Counted from the first letter of the stretch, positions 1 through 8,111 are shown. The stretch is DNA of 64,000 nt from Halocalculus aciditolerans (GCF_014647475.1 NZ_BMPG01000004.1:62001-126000), one strand, 5' to 3'. The notes: generated by a model from the sequence alone, not told the origin. Program-made: numbers and translations.

Positions 1-501
1 GACGAGGTTCGACGGCGGGTCGTCGGGTTTCTCGACGACGTCCGTGATTTCGCCGTACTTGTTCGTCACGCAGACGCCGTAGCGACTCGCCTCCTCGTAG
101 GGGACTTCCTCGACGAGGAACGCCGCGTCGGCGCGCTCTTCTTCCTGTCGACGCACGACGTCTTCGAGGTTGGCGTCGAAGATGTTGTCGCCGAGCATGA
201 GCATGAAGTCGTCGTCGATGTACTCCTCGACGGTGAGGAGGGCGTGCGCGAGCCCCTTCTGCTCGCGCTGGTGCGCGTAGGTGATGGGGATGCCCTGGAA
301 CTCATCGCCGTAGTGCTCGATGATCTTCTCCTTCATGTAGCCGACGACGACGACGAACTCGTCAGCGCCGAGGTCGGCGAGCTGCTCGAAGCAGTGCGTG
401 AGAATCGGCTTCCCGGCGACCTCCACCATTCCCTTCGGTTTGTCCTCCGTGAGGGGGCGGAGTCGCGTTCCTTCGCCAGCCGCGAGGACGACAGCCTGCA
501 T
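1..501 (-). CDS. aglF: UTP--glucose-1-phosphate uridylyltransferase, AglF type (3' part cut by window edge)
   Basis: Nucleotidyltransferase that makes a UDP-sugar for N-glycan or other surface glycan assembly in the cytoplasm. The visible 167 residues begin with MQAVVLAAGEGTRLRPLTED, the signature loop of sugar-phosphate nucleotidyltransferases, followed by KPKGMVEV (about 21-28) and LMLGDNIFD (about 99-107), which holds a metal-binding Asp. As recalled, the sequence is very close to AglF of Haloferax. The ATG at 499-501 is the natural start. The C-terminal part lies beyond position 1. It follows the DUF4330-like gene and a small unknown on the same strand, probably as an operon. Assignment to AglF rather than another paralogue is by resemblance only. 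Confidence 0.88.
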   Translation of the reverse strand, partial: MQAVVLAAGEGTRLRPLTEDKPKGMVEVAGKPILTHCFEQLADLGADEFVVVVGYMKEKIIEHYGDEFQGIPITYAHQREQKGLAHALLTVEEYIDDDFMLMLGDNIFDANLEDVVRRQEEERADAAFLVEEVPYEEASRYGVCVTNKYGEITDVVEKPDDPPSNLV

Positions 502-585
502 ACGGGGACCGAACGCACCGAGTGCTAAATACCTTGTACTCTCTCAGACTCGACGCATCGACACACGCTCGGGTCGAAGAGCGGG

Positions 586-948
586 CTACTTCTCGCGAGT
601 CTCAGGTGGTTCGAGAACGGACGCGATTGCCCGCCCAACCCGAGTCTGCGCGAGACGCGCTCCCTGCCGACCGACCCAGACGAATCCCGAATGGAGCGTC
701 GACCCCATCCAGATCGGGTGGAGTTTCTCGACGACGAAATCGAGGAGTCGGATGAATGGTCCGACAGTGTAGGTTTCGCGGAGGTCGATGACGATGACTT
801 CGGGTTCGGGTTCCGCGGTCAGCCACTGGTAGAGCGCGGACTGCTTCGTCACGGCGGCGACCGCGCTCGCCCACCGATTCAGCGTCGAGACGATGACGGA
901 GCTGGCGATGATGCGTTGGATCACGGACTGCCATCGGTGCTCGCTCAT
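586..948 (-). CDS. small conserved haloarchaeal protein of unknown function
   Basis: 120 residues, not recognised by family. It has a mildly hydrophobic N-terminal third (roughly residues 10-35) and a central VIVIDLRETYTVGPF stretch. The coding looks real: it starts 7 nt after the stop of the DUF4330-like gene and is followed on the same strand by aglF, so it is probably in one transcript with two envelope-associated genes. A role in surface polysaccharide or membrane assembly is inferred from position only. Confidence 0.6.
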   Translation of the reverse strand: MSEHRWQSVIQRIIASSVIVSTLNRWASAVAAVTKQSALYQWLTAEPEPEVIVIDLRETYTVGPFIRLLDFVVEKLHPIWMGSTLHSGFVWVGRQGARLAQTRVGRAIASVLEPPETREK

Positions 949-955
949 AGCGTTC

Positions 956-2053
956 TCACAGTGCGGTGACGGTCGCGCGAATCGTTATCGTGCCGAGGTC
1001 GAGCGTTACGGTGCTCCCCTGCTGGATGGGCTGTCCTTTGAACTGGGTGGTGCTCGCGGTTTCGCGGACCCGCAGGGTCGCCTGCATGGTGACGGTCTTC
1101 TTTCGGGGGTTGTCGCGGAGGTAGACGTTCCCGTCCTGACTCACGAGCACCATCTCGGTCGGCTGCACGGACACGGAGTCGATCGTCGCGATGGCTTCAC
1201 CATCGAACTGTTCGACCATGCCCTCGTGGATGCTGTTCGCGGTCTCGGGGTTCACGTCTTCCAGTTGCAGTGTGACCGAGCGAGTGGCCTCCGTCCCGGC
1301 CTGCTGAGCGGCGTTCGTCCGAACCACTTTGCCCGAGAACTCGTAGGAGTCAGTGCGGAACGGGAGGGTCGCGCCGTCCTCGACGACCGTGCCCGCGAAC
1401 CGGGGAGTGGAGGAGCGCTCGTAGGTCACGTAGGAGACGCCGACGTAGACCGTGTTGACGCTCGGGTTGTCCGTACCGTAGACGGAGACGGATTCGACGG
1501 TCCCGAGCGTCCGGTTGTTCACGGTGTACGTGTCGCCGACGTCGATATCCGCGGCAGCCTCAGACGGAACGGTGCTTCGGAGCACAACCTGCGTCTCCGT
1601 GAGCGGGAGTTCCGACCCGGCGTCGCTCACGCTCACGATGTTGCCAGCGACCCGGTACTGGGGCGTGGTGAGCGTGAGTTCGCGATTGATTCGGAGTGGC
1701 TCGCCGGCGAACTCGAACGGCGACGTCCCGGCGACGTCTTCGAGGGCGACGCGAGCGAGGACGTGCTGGTTCCCGTTCACTTCGGTGGCGTAGACGTCGG
1801 TGATGGTGAGTTCCGATTGGCCGCCGAAGGAGATGTTCTCCCCGGGCTCAACGAGGCTCGCGACGTAATCGGGGTGCGTGCCGAGGTCGAGCGTCGCGTA
1901 CTGAGTCGTCGTCTCCGGTTCCTCCGGCGCGGGCGCAGGACGCAAGACGAACGACGCGCCCGCGACGACGACGGCGAGGACTAACAGAACGACGAGGGCG
2001 TCGATAACGTTAACAACGCCGAACAGATTCCCGTCCTCGTCAATGACCTTCAT
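956..2053 (-). CDS. DUF4330-like membrane-anchored protein
   Basis: 365 residues. The N-terminus MKVIDEDGNLFGVVNVIDAL followed by a single hydrophobic segment (about 15-40) is typical of DUF4330 proteins. The remainder is a beta-rich exterior region with several similar segments containing VxVGDTY and RFAGTVVEDG. The ATG at 2051-2053 is preferred over one 39 nt upstream because the domain begins there and an AT-rich TATA-like stretch lies at about 2090-2101. It heads the operon that continues into the small unknown and aglF. Function unknown; an extracytoplasmic envelope role is likely. Confidence 0.75.
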   Translation of the reverse strand: MKVIDEDGNLFGVVNVIDALVVLLVLAVVVAGASFVLRPAPAPEEPETTTQYATLDLGTHPDYVASLVEPGENISFGGQSELTITDVYATEVNGNQHVLARVALEDVAGTSPFEFAGEPLRINRELTLTTPQYRVAGNIVSVSDAGSELPLTETQVVLRSTVPSEAAADIDVGDTYTVNNRTLGTVESVSVYGTDNPSVNTVYVGVSYVTYERSSTPRFAGTVVEDGATLPFRTDSYEFSGKVVRTNAAQQAGTEATRSVTLQLEDVNPETANSIHEGMVEQFDGEAIATIDSVSVQPTEMVLVSQDGNVYLRDNPRKKTVTMQATLRVRETASTTQFKGQPIQQGSTVTLDLGTITIRATVTAL

Positions 2054-2376
2054 AGCTGTGTGAACCGCTCTTGTTCGAGATGCTCTGACCAAATATTTAA
2101 AAAGTGTGCTTCAGCCTGCGTGTTCGACGGATTCCTCATGAACCGCCATGGGACACACGTTCCGTAGGAAGGCGGCTCGCCATCAGATCATTGACTCAGG
2201 GATATCAGCCAGACTGGCTCTGTAGAGAACCCGCAGCTACGAACAGGCTAGGTGGGTCTAATCGCTCGGTATCGCGGGCTCGTCTGACGCTCTCGCGTCA
2301 ATCGCTGTGACCACCGGACTATACAACAAATTGCACCACCAATAGAATTATTAAATTACACCTGGTAGTCTCCTGT
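2054..2376. other. divergent intergenic region with two promoters
   Basis: No credible gene. The left end holds an AT-rich TATA-like stretch (2090-2101) for the leftward DUF4330-like operon. The right end holds the promoter of the HTH gene. The middle (about 2110-2310) has no recognised structure. Confidence 0.5.
2325..2351 (+). promoter_or_regulatory. promoter of HTH/TumE-like cassette 1
   Basis: AACAAAT (2325-2331), ten bases, then ATAGAATTAT (2342-2351). The second element begins 35 bp before the ATG at 2377, the right place for a TATA box serving a leaderless mRNA. The same two elements with identical spacing stand in front of cassette 2 (35531-35557). AACAAAT may be a BRE-type or operator element; its role is inferred. 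Confidence 0.6.
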
Positions 2377-2895
2377 ATGAACGACGCTCCCGGAGTTGAA
2401 CGCTGGAAGGAGCACCAGAGCGCGTTCGACCGCGTGCGCTCCATCGCCGTCACGGTCTCCGAGCCGAGATCGGCGGACTGGATAGCCGAGCAAGCCCACG
2501 TCGCGGGGAACACTGCCCGCGACCATCTCCAGCGTCTCGTCGAGATGAACGTTCTCCAGACCAGTAGCGGGGAGACCGCGACCCGCTACGCGCCTGACCC
2601 GCTCTACACGCGCATGCAGGCGCTTCGGGATCTCCTCGACAGTCGCGACCGCGACGACCTGCTCGAACTACGCAGTGACCTGCAGGAACAGATCGAGGAT
2701 TGGCAATCCACGTACGACGTAGACAGCCCCGACGACCTCCGCGAGCAAGCCGCACGCACGGACACTGCTGAGCAGACGCGCGAGCTGCGACACACCGCCA
2801 ACGACTGGGAAATTGTCGCGTATCGGCGGCGGCTCGTCGAGGACGCCATCGAACACTACTCCGACTACGCGGGGAGTGCCCCCGCTCCCGCCTGA
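2377..2895 (+). CDS. DUF7342-like HTH protein, cassette 1 (putative antitoxin/regulator)
   Basis: 172 residues. The N-terminal half is a winged-helix fold: a helix around RWKEHQSAFDRVRS, then ADWIAEQAHVAGNTARDHLQRLVEMNVL as the recognition region and a wing before residue 75. The C-terminal half is predicted coiled coil with the recurring element EDWQSTYDVDSPDDLR. The same layout occurs in the proteins at 35583 and 46760. It ends 4 nt before a TumE-like partner. The family name is from memory of haloarchaeal annotations. Toxin-antitoxin function is inferred from the partner; a plain repressor pair is the alternative. Confidence 0.75.
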   Translation: MNDAPGVERWKEHQSAFDRVRSIAVTVSEPRSADWIAEQAHVAGNTARDHLQRLVEMNVLQTSSGETATRYAPDPLYTRMQALRDLLDSRDRDDLLELRSDLQEQIEDWQSTYDVDSPDDLREQAARTDTAEQTRELRHTANDWEIVAYRRRLVEDAIEHYSDYAGSAPAPA

Positions 2896-2899
2896 CGCG

Positions 2900-3343
2900 A
2901 TGGTCGCGTTCGACGGCGGTTACGACCCCGGTGAAGCCTCACACACGGTCCTGCTCGAACTCCGTCGCACAGTTACACGCCATCCTGTCGTCCAGCATGC
3001 CAGCGGCGAGCCGCCCGGCCAGTTCAGCCGCGTTGTCGCGACACTCGACCCGGTTGTTCTCGGGAGCAGCGCGGACGAGGGAACGCTCACGATTCGGTGG
3101 TACGCGGGTGAAACCGCTGCTTCTGAGCCGGAGTTTGCCTTCCACTACAGCGACTCCTCGGGATTCGACTGCGGCTGGCACTACGAACCCAACCCGCACG
3201 TCGAAGGGCGGGCGCACTATCAGGAACGCTCGACACCCGATGACGACTACGTCTATGAGGAGATAGCGTTCAGCAGCCTACAGCCGATCCGTCTCCTCTG
3301 GGAAATCCTCGAGCGGCTCGAAGACCGACAGAGAGACCACTGA
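2900..3343 (+). CDS. TumE-like small beta-rich protein, cassette 1 (putative toxin)
   Basis: 147 residues, starting 4 nt after the HTH gene stop. The ATG at 2900 is chosen because the longer frame overlaps the HTH gene. The core has a strand with IRWY, then FAFHYSDSSGFDCGWHYEP and a later AHYQE, ending in a helix LLWEILERLEDR. The pattern W...HY.D...GF.CGWH...H[FY] is shared with the proteins at 36098 and 46750 and resembles the TumE (DUF6516) layout of a beta sheet with paired aromatic/His positions. A toxin role is inferred. Confidence 0.65.
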   Translation: MVAFDGGYDPGEASHTVLLELRRTVTRHPVVQHASGEPPGQFSRVVATLDPVVLGSSADEGTLTIRWYAGETAASEPEFAFHYSDSSGFDCGWHYEPNPHVEGRAHYQERSTPDDDYVYEEIAFSSLQPIRLLWEILERLEDRQRDH

Positions 3344-3393
3344 ACGCATCGTTTCGTGATCGAGAGATGTGAACCGTCTCGGCGTTAGTGGTT

Positions 3394-3412
3394 CGAGACG
3401 CGGAGCGTCTCG
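3394..3412. repeat. short perfect palindrome (8-bp arms, 3-nt loop)
   Basis: cgagacgc - gga - gcgtctcg, 51 bp after the cassette 1 stop. It has no T-tract, so it is not a clear terminator. Similar small palindromes with a 2-5 nt centre occur at 5243, 55690, 57514 and 58632. Confidence 0.6.
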
Positions 3413-3566
3413 TCAACTCACTCCGTGGCAACTTCTGTTTCAACTGCGGAAGCGAGAAGGCGGCCCCCGTCATCCCCTCCGTCGAAGGCGACGAGATCGC
3501 GAAACCATCCTGATCACACTGGCTCTGGCTGGTTCGACGTCGAGACGTGGATCTGAATATCGGGTG

Positions 3567-4361
3567 TTAGGCGTGAGTGCTCGTGAGTTCGTCGTAGAAG
3601 GCGACGGAGAAGACGAGGAAGAAGGTGCTGGCGACGCCCATGAAGAGGGTGAGGACGAGGGCGACGGCGACGAGTGCGGGGAGGGAGAGCGTGGGGAGGC
3701 CGATGCCGGCCGCAGCCTGGGGGGAGAGGAGGAGGCTGGCAGCGCCGTAGATGGCTCCGACGAGGAGGCCGAAGACGAGGACGAGCACCATGTAGCCGAT
3801 GGTGGTGAGGACGTTGGCGCGGACGACGCGGTAGCTGTGTTTGAGGCCGTCGACAGAGCCGTGGCCGTCGACGACGATTGCCTGCGCGTAGAACTGGATG
3901 AAGAACGCGAAGACGAGGTAGATGAGGAGGAAGAGGAGGGCGACGACGGCGACGATGGCGATGACGATGGTGTTCGTGCTCGCGAACCCGAGGACGAAGC
4001 CGACGCCGCCGATAATGACGAAGGCGAACCCGAGGACGAAGTTCACGGCGAGGATGATGAGGTAGGCGACGAGGAGGGAGACGTAGTTATCCCTGCCGTA
4101 CTCGACGAAGTGAGAGAGATTGCTCGGGTAGCCGCTGAGGGAGTCGTGGGCCATCCCGATCATCCCTCCCTGGACGAAGGGAATCACGACGAGGAAGGCG
4201 AGTGAGAGGACGAGCGAGTAGACCGAGGAGACGAGCGGGTTCGTCGACTGGAGGGCGAGCTGTGGGGCCTGCAAGAGAAAGAGGAGACTCATCGGGATGA
4301 AGAGGGCTGGTGAGCGGGCGAGCGCGCTGGGCGACCGACGGATTGCTTGGAGGACCGTCAT
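3567..4361 (-). CDS. polytopic membrane protein of DUF7847-like type
   Basis: 264 residues with about six hydrophobic segments, among them SVYSLVLSLAFLVVIPFV, LIILAVNFVLGFAFVIIG and IAIVAVVALLFLLIYLVF. A soluble-facing element GLKHSYRVVRAN lies between the last segments, as in haloarchaeal membrane families related to the glycerophosphodiester phosphodiesterase membrane domain. The ATG at 4359-4361 is preferred over the longer frame because hydrophobic coding begins there and the upstream extension reads as Glu/Asp low complexity. Function unknown. Confidence 0.75.
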   Translation of the reverse strand: MTVLQAIRRSPSALARSPALFIPMSLLFLLQAPQLALQSTNPLVSSVYSLVLSLAFLVVIPFVQGGMIGMAHDSLSGYPSNLSHFVEYGRDNYVSLLVAYLIILAVNFVLGFAFVIIGGVGFVLGFASTNTIVIAIVAVVALLFLLIYLVFAFFIQFYAQAIVVDGHGSVDGLKHSYRVVRANVLTTIGYMVLVLVFGLLVGAIYGAASLLLSPQAAAGIGLPTLSLPALVAVALVLTLFMGVASTFFLVFSVAFYDELTSTHA

Positions 4362-4490
4362 AATCGAGCCAACACGATACCACGACTTAACAGTGAGTGA
4401 GAGACCGTACCACGGAACACGCGTTTCGGACGGAAACGGCTGTTTGAGTCTCCCGAAGGCACTTATTCGTCCGACGGGCACGAGCGAGGT

Positions 4491-4670
4491 ATGGCCGGAG
4501 AGTTCATCATCATCCTCCTCTTCATCGTCTTCGTCGTCGTCCTCCCGCTCTGGACGTACAGCGACGCCGCCGAGAACAGCACGCAACCCGCGTTCCTCTG
4601 GGCGCTCGTCGTCTTCCTCGCCCCCCTGCTCGGCCTCCTCCTCTACGTCCTCCTCGGTCGGAACAGATGA
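4491..4670 (+). CDS. small two-segment membrane protein (PLDc_N-like)
   Basis: 59 residues with two hydrophobic helices (about 4-20 and 34-54) separated by a polar link containing YSDAAENS. This layout matches the small PLDc N-terminal-type membrane proteins common in haloarchaea. It is divergent from the neighbouring membrane gene, with about 130 bp between them. ATG at 4491; the stop is the TGA at 4668-4670. Function unknown. Confidence 0.65.
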   Translation: MAGEFIIILLFIVFVVVLPLWTYSDAAENSTQPAFLWALVVFLAPLLGLLLYVLLGRNR

Positions 4671-4782
4671 CCAGCGCTGTCGAGGCTGCGCGTCTCAGTC
4701 GCTCTCAGTGATCGCCTGCTGGGTCTCGTCGAGGAGGGTGCGAACGCGTTCGGCGAGGTCGCCACGACGGGGGACGCCTCTT

Positions 4783-5211
4783 CTACGCCTCTGTCGTGGC
4801 TTCGAGTTCGTCGAAGAGCTCGCGGACGAGCGCTTCGACCTCGTCTCGAATCCGTGCGGCCTCTTCGACTGATCGGCCGTCGGGGTCGTCGAGGTCCCAG
4901 TCGCGGTTCTCGCCCGCCCAGCCCGCGGGGCAGACGTCGTCGGCCGAGCAGCCCATCGTGATGACGATGTCGCTGCGCTGAATCTCCTCGAACGTCACTT
5001 CGCGGGGCGTTCGGTTCGCGATGTCGATGCCGACGGCGGCCATGGCGTCGACGACCTCCGGGTGGACGTGATCCGCCGGGTCGGTCCCTCCAGTGACGAG
5101 TTCGACCTCGTCTCCGAGGTGTCGCTCGGTGCGTTCGCGTTCGGCGAAGGCGGAGGCCATCTGAGAGCGGCCAGCGTTCTGCACGCAGACGAGAGCGACG
5201 GTGGTCGTCAT
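4783..5211 (-). CDS. arsC: arsenate reductase, low-molecular-weight phosphatase type
   Basis: 142 residues; reduces arsenate to arsenite in the cytoplasm for export by the neighbouring ACR3. The P-loop CVQNAGRSQ (C at about residue 9) gives the C-x5-R motif of the LMW-PTP fold. The resolving cysteines are in GCSADDVCPAG (about 89-99), as in the thioredoxin-coupled Staphylococcus-type enzyme. The ATG at 5209-5211 is the only start that stays in frame, because an 86-bp tandem repeat covers the 5' end. The ancestral start was probably at 5389 (MPEKTTVAL...). Third gene of the arsR-acr3-arsC operon. Confidence 0.9.
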   Translation of the reverse strand: MTTTVALVCVQNAGRSQMASAFAERERTERHLGDEVELVTGGTDPADHVHPEVVDAMAAVGIDIANRTPREVTFEEIQRSDIVITMGCSADDVCPAGWAGENRDWDLDDPDGRSVEEAARIRDEVEALVRELFDELEATTEA

Positions 5212-5377
5212 CGGGCGACCTCCGAGCGAGCGTGCAGAGCAAGCGAGACTCGTCTCGCCCAGTTCTGCACGCAGACGAGAGCGACGGTGGTCGTCATCGG
5301 GCGACCTCCGAGCGAGCGTGCAGAGCAAGCGAGACTCGTCTCGCCCAGTTCTGCACGCAGACGAGAGCGACGGTGGT
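5177..5377. repeat. 86-bp perfect tandem repeat at the arsC start (2 full copies plus 29 nt)
   Basis: Units start at 5177, 5263 and 5349, with the third copy only 29 nt long (5349-5377). The two full copies are identical by eye, suggesting a recent duplication. Each unit carries the first codons of arsC, its ATG and a small palindrome gcgagac-tc-gtctcgc (5243-5258 and 5329-5344). Since 86 is not a multiple of 3, the copies shift frame. Confidence 0.92.
5208..5297 (-). CDS. mini-ORF 2 upstream of arsC (29 codons, repeat-derived)
   Basis: Encodes the arsC N-terminus MTTTVALVCVQN followed by frameshifted repeat sequence. Its TGA overlaps the arsC ATG (ATGA), so ribosomes ending here could restart on arsC. 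It exists only because the 86-bp unit is duplicated. Confidence 0.35.
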   Translation of the reverse strand: MTTTVALVCVQNWARRVSLALHARSEVAR

Positions 5378-5389
5378 TTTCTCGGGCAT
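5294..5389 (-). CDS. mini-ORF 1 upstream of arsC (31 codons, repeat-derived)
   Basis: Starts with the probable ancestral arsC start (MPEKTTVALVCVQN), then runs into repeat sequence and ends at a TGA overlapping the ATG of mini-ORF 2 (ATGA). It begins 3 nt after the acr3 stop. Translation is plausible, but it may be only a remnant or a coupling device; no function as a peptide is claimed. Confidence 0.4.
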   Translation of the reverse strand: MPEKTTVALVCVQNWARRVSLALHARSEVAR

Positions 5390-5391
5390 GG

Positions 5392-6453
5392 TTAGTCGGT
5401 GGTGGTGTAGGTGGGGGTGGTCGTTTCGGCGTCGAAGAGCCGGGTCTTGGTCGCGAGGGCGACGCGGACGAGCGCGAGCATGACGGGGACTTCGATGAGG
5501 GGGCCGACGACGGTGGCGAGGGCGACGTTGCTGCCGATGCCGAAGACGGCGACGGCGACGGCGATGGCGAGCTCGAAGTTGTTCGAGGAGGCGGTGAAGG
5601 CGAGGCTCACGCTCTCGGTGTAGTCGAAGCCGAGGAGCGCGCTGACGCCGTAGGCGGCGGCCCAGAGGACGACGAAGAAGACGAGGAGGGGGATGGCGAT
5701 GAGGACGATCTGGCCGGGGTTAGAGATGATGTAGTCGCCTTTGAGCGCGAACATCACGACGACCGTGAAGAGGAGGCCGAGGAGGCCGAGCGGGCCGATG
5801 CGGGGGATGAACCGCTCGTAGTAGGTGTCGCGGCCGACGGTGCGGAACGCGACTTGTTGGGTGAGGTAGCCGAGGAGGAGCGGCAGGCCGAGGAAGACGA
5901 AGACCATCTGGGCGATCAACACCGTCGAGACGTCGATGCCGCCGCCGCGGAGGACGGTGAGGAAGAAGAACGCGTAGGGGACGAAGAGCGCGATCTGGAG
6001 GAGGCTGTTGACGCCGACGCAGACCGCACACATCTCCTGGTTGCCGGCGGCGAGCTCGTTCCAGACGAGTACCATCGCGATGCAGGGCGCGATGCCGACG
6101 ATGACGAGGCCGGTGACGAACTCGGGGTGGCCGCCGAGGAAGAAGACGGCGAGCCCGTACATGAGGAACGGGGCGATGAGCCAGTTGAAGACGAGGGTCA
6201 GCCCGATTTCCTTTCGGGCCGTGCGGGTGACGCGCGGGATGCGCTCGTAGTCGATCTCCGCCATGATCGGGAAGATCATCACGAAGAGGCCGAGGGCGAT
6301 GGGGAGACTCGTCCCGTGGAACGTGATCGCGTTCAGCGCGTCGGCGACGCCCGGGACGAATCGACCGAGCGCGACGCCGACCACCATCGCGAGACCGATC
6401 CAGAGCGTCAGATACCGGTCGAGCACGCCGAGGTCGTCGCTCACGCGAGCCAC
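5392..6453 (-). CDS. arsB: ACR3-family arsenite efflux transporter
   Basis: 353 residues, about ten transmembrane helices. The helix-4 motif GIAPCIAMVLVWNELA holds the conserved Cys that ACR3 proteins need for arsenite binding. A second family element, SNNFELAIAVAVAVFGIGS, lies near residue 290. It exports arsenite from the cytoplasm. It follows arsR by 46 nt and precedes the arsC region by a few nt, so the three form one operon. Length is normal for ACR3. Confidence 0.94.
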   Translation of the reverse strand: MARVSDDLGVLDRYLTLWIGLAMVVGVALGRFVPGVADALNAITFHGTSLPIALGLFVMIFPIMAEIDYERIPRVTRTARKEIGLTLVFNWLIAPFLMYGLAVFFLGGHPEFVTGLVIVGIAPCIAMVLVWNELAAGNQEMCAVCVGVNSLLQIALFVPYAFFFLTVLRGGGIDVSTVLIAQMVFVFLGLPLLLGYLTQQVAFRTVGRDTYYERFIPRIGPLGLLGLLFTVVVMFALKGDYIISNPGQIVLIAIPLLVFFVVLWAAAYGVSALLGFDYTESVSLAFTASSNNFELAIAVAVAVFGIGSNVALATVVGPLIEVPVMLALVRVALATKTRLFDAETTTPTYTTTD

Positions 6454-6499
6454 CTCCCGTCGTGGGCGTGAGTGAGTCGGGCCGACGGTTCGACGCGAA

Positions 6500-6892
6500 T
6501 CACGCGTCCGCCCTCCGGTCGTCGGCGGTCGCGAGGAGGTCGTCGGTCAGCGGGGTCGTCGAGTAGTACCGCCAGTTGCCGTCCTTGCGGCGGGTGACGA
6601 GACCCGCCTCGACGAGGTCGGCGAGGGCGTGACTGACGGCGCTCTCGCTGACGTCGACGAGGGGTTCGAGCTCGCAGACGCAGAGCTCGTTACCGGCGAC
6701 TGAGAGGGCGCGGGCGAGGCGGTAGCGCGTCTCGTTCCCGAGAACAGCGAAGACGGGACGGGCACCGTCGTCGGCGAACGCTGTGTCGGCGAGGTCGTTC
6801 AGTTCGTCGAGGCGCTGCTCGACGTCGGAGTCACAGCAGTCCCCTAGTTGGTCCGCGAGGAGACGGCGAATGCGGTCAGGAGTCGTCGCCAT
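6500..6892 (-). CDS. arsR: ArsR-family metalloid-responsive repressor
   Basis: 130 residues, winged helix. The metal-sensing helix has ELCVCELEPLVDV with the two Cys of the classical arsenite site, followed by the recognition helix SESAVSHALADLVEAGLV and a wing with RRKDGNWRYYS. An additional CC pair stands near residue 20. The ATG at 6890-6892 is chosen over an upstream one because it starts the conserved part. First gene of the ars operon; it presumably represses its own promoter in the 125-bp gap upstream. Confidence 0.9.
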   Translation of the reverse strand: MATTPDRIRRLLADQLGDCCDSDVEQRLDELNDLADTAFADDGARPVFAVLGNETRYRLARALSVAGNELCVCELEPLVDVSESAVSHALADLVEAGLVTRRKDGNWRYYSTTPLTDDLLATADDRRADA

Positions 6893-7018
6893 TACCTGCA
6901 GTTGAATCCTCATTCACATAGCTTCTGCGAATTGAATGCGAGTTCAGATACGGTGCTGGCAACGGATCGCACCGCGCAAAAAGCGAGAGAGACGTGATTC
7001 GACGGCGTCGACAGGGGC

Positions 7019-7618
7019 TCAAAAGCCCCAGCGGAGGCCGGACATCGTGCCGAGGACGGCGATCATGAGGACGAGTTCGACCAGGCTCAGCATCCCGTAC
7101 TTCTTGTTGAGGGAGGCGAGTCGCTCGTGGTCGGTGTCGTCGGCGGCGATTTCGTCGAACATCCCGGCGGTGAAGGTGTGGAGCGGGCCGAATCCGAGGA
7201 CGAGCAGCGCGATTGCGAGGACGAGCGCGGCCCACAGTGAGAGCGACGGGGCCGCCCAGAGCCCCATCATGCTCGCGAGGCCGATACCGGAGGCGATGAC
7301 GCCGACCGAGACTGGTTCCATGAGGAGGTTCATCTTCGGGACGAAGCCCCCGGCGAACTCGGCGTTCGCCTCCTCGGAGAGACCCCCCATCACGGGGCCG
7401 AGGACGGCCGCGCCGAGCACGGCGGTCCCGAACCAGAACGCCCCGAGGAACAGATGGACCGTGAACAGCACCCGAGAGTCCCCGGAGAGATACCCGAGAA
7501 CCGGGAGTAGGAGTGGGACGGCGATTGCGCCGACGGCGAACGGCCGAGAGGCCGCGTCCACCATCAGCCGGTAGCGTTCGCGACGGTTCGACGGGCGTCG
7601 TGCATCAGCTAACGCCAT
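7019..7618 (-). CDS. CopD-like / DUF2269-like membrane protein
   Basis: 199 residues with about five hydrophobic segments; VHLFLGAFWFGTAVLG and MLSLVELVLMIAVLG are typical of small CopD-like membrane proteins. A His in the first of these (VHLFLG) and HTFTAGMF are candidate haem or copper positions. It stands between the ars operon and a small histone-fold gene on the same strand, with no clear operon link. Substrate unknown. Confidence 0.65.
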   Translation of the reverse strand: MALADARRPSNRRERYRLMVDAASRPFAVGAIAVPLLLPVLGYLSGDSRVLFTVHLFLGAFWFGTAVLGAAVLGPVMGGLSEEANAEFAGGFVPKMNLLMEPVSVGVIASGIGLASMMGLWAAPSLSLWAALVLAIALLVLGFGPLHTFTAGMFDEIAADDTDHERLASLNKKYGMLSLVELVLMIAVLGTMSGLRWGF

Positions 7619-7756
7619 GCGGTCTCCCCCTTCATCACGGGCGGACCAACTAATGTCACCCGGATAAATGGACGGGGTGGTTAGCGTCGTTGGCCCAGTC
7701 AGAAGAACGAGCGGATTGGTTGCGCATCAGTTCGGAGACGCTTCCAGCGCGCGGCC

Positions 7757-7924
7757 TTAGAGGTCGCGGGCCTGGACGGTCTTGCGGCCGTTGGCGTCGG
7801 CGCGTTCCGCGGCGTCCTCGATGAGTTCCTCGACTTCCTCGTCGAGCGCGTCGTAGAAGTCGCCGGCGACGTTCTTCTCTTCCAGTGCGTCCTTGACTGC
7901 GGCTTTGACCACGAGGTTTGCCAT
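7757..7924 (-). CDS. small DUF1931-like histone-fold protein
   Basis: 55 residues: MANLVVKAAVKDALEEKNVA, then a long acidic helix DALDEEVEELIEDAAERAD and the end NGRKTVQARDL, which is the loop and final helix of a histone-type fold. Single gene; the ATG at 7922-7924 and TAA at 7757-7759 are clear. DUF1931 proteins are predicted DNA-binding or transcription-associated; the role here is not shown. Confidence 0.8.
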   Translation of the reverse strand: MANLVVKAAVKDALEEKNVAGDFYDALDEEVEELIEDAAERADANGRKTVQARDL

Positions 7925-8111
7925 ACGGGATGTCGTTCACCCGTTCGTCACTTATACTTGACTACCGAGTCGGCCGAAATCCGCCCGCCCATGGCGGTTC
8001 GCGCGCCTCGAATCCGGAACGACCTGCGAGAGTGAGGAGCAGTGCGCGCGGAGAAGCGACCACAGACGACCGGGTGTGTACACGATTGCTCGGCCGCGAG
8101 GCGTCGAGTGG

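Noticed and set aside
5177-5377. Possible CRISPR array
   Set aside because: Repeats are contiguous 86-bp units with no spacers and contain coding sequence.
5062-6471. 469-codon acidic frame on the plus strand
   Set aside because: Antisense to acr3 and arsC; low-complexity acidic composition.
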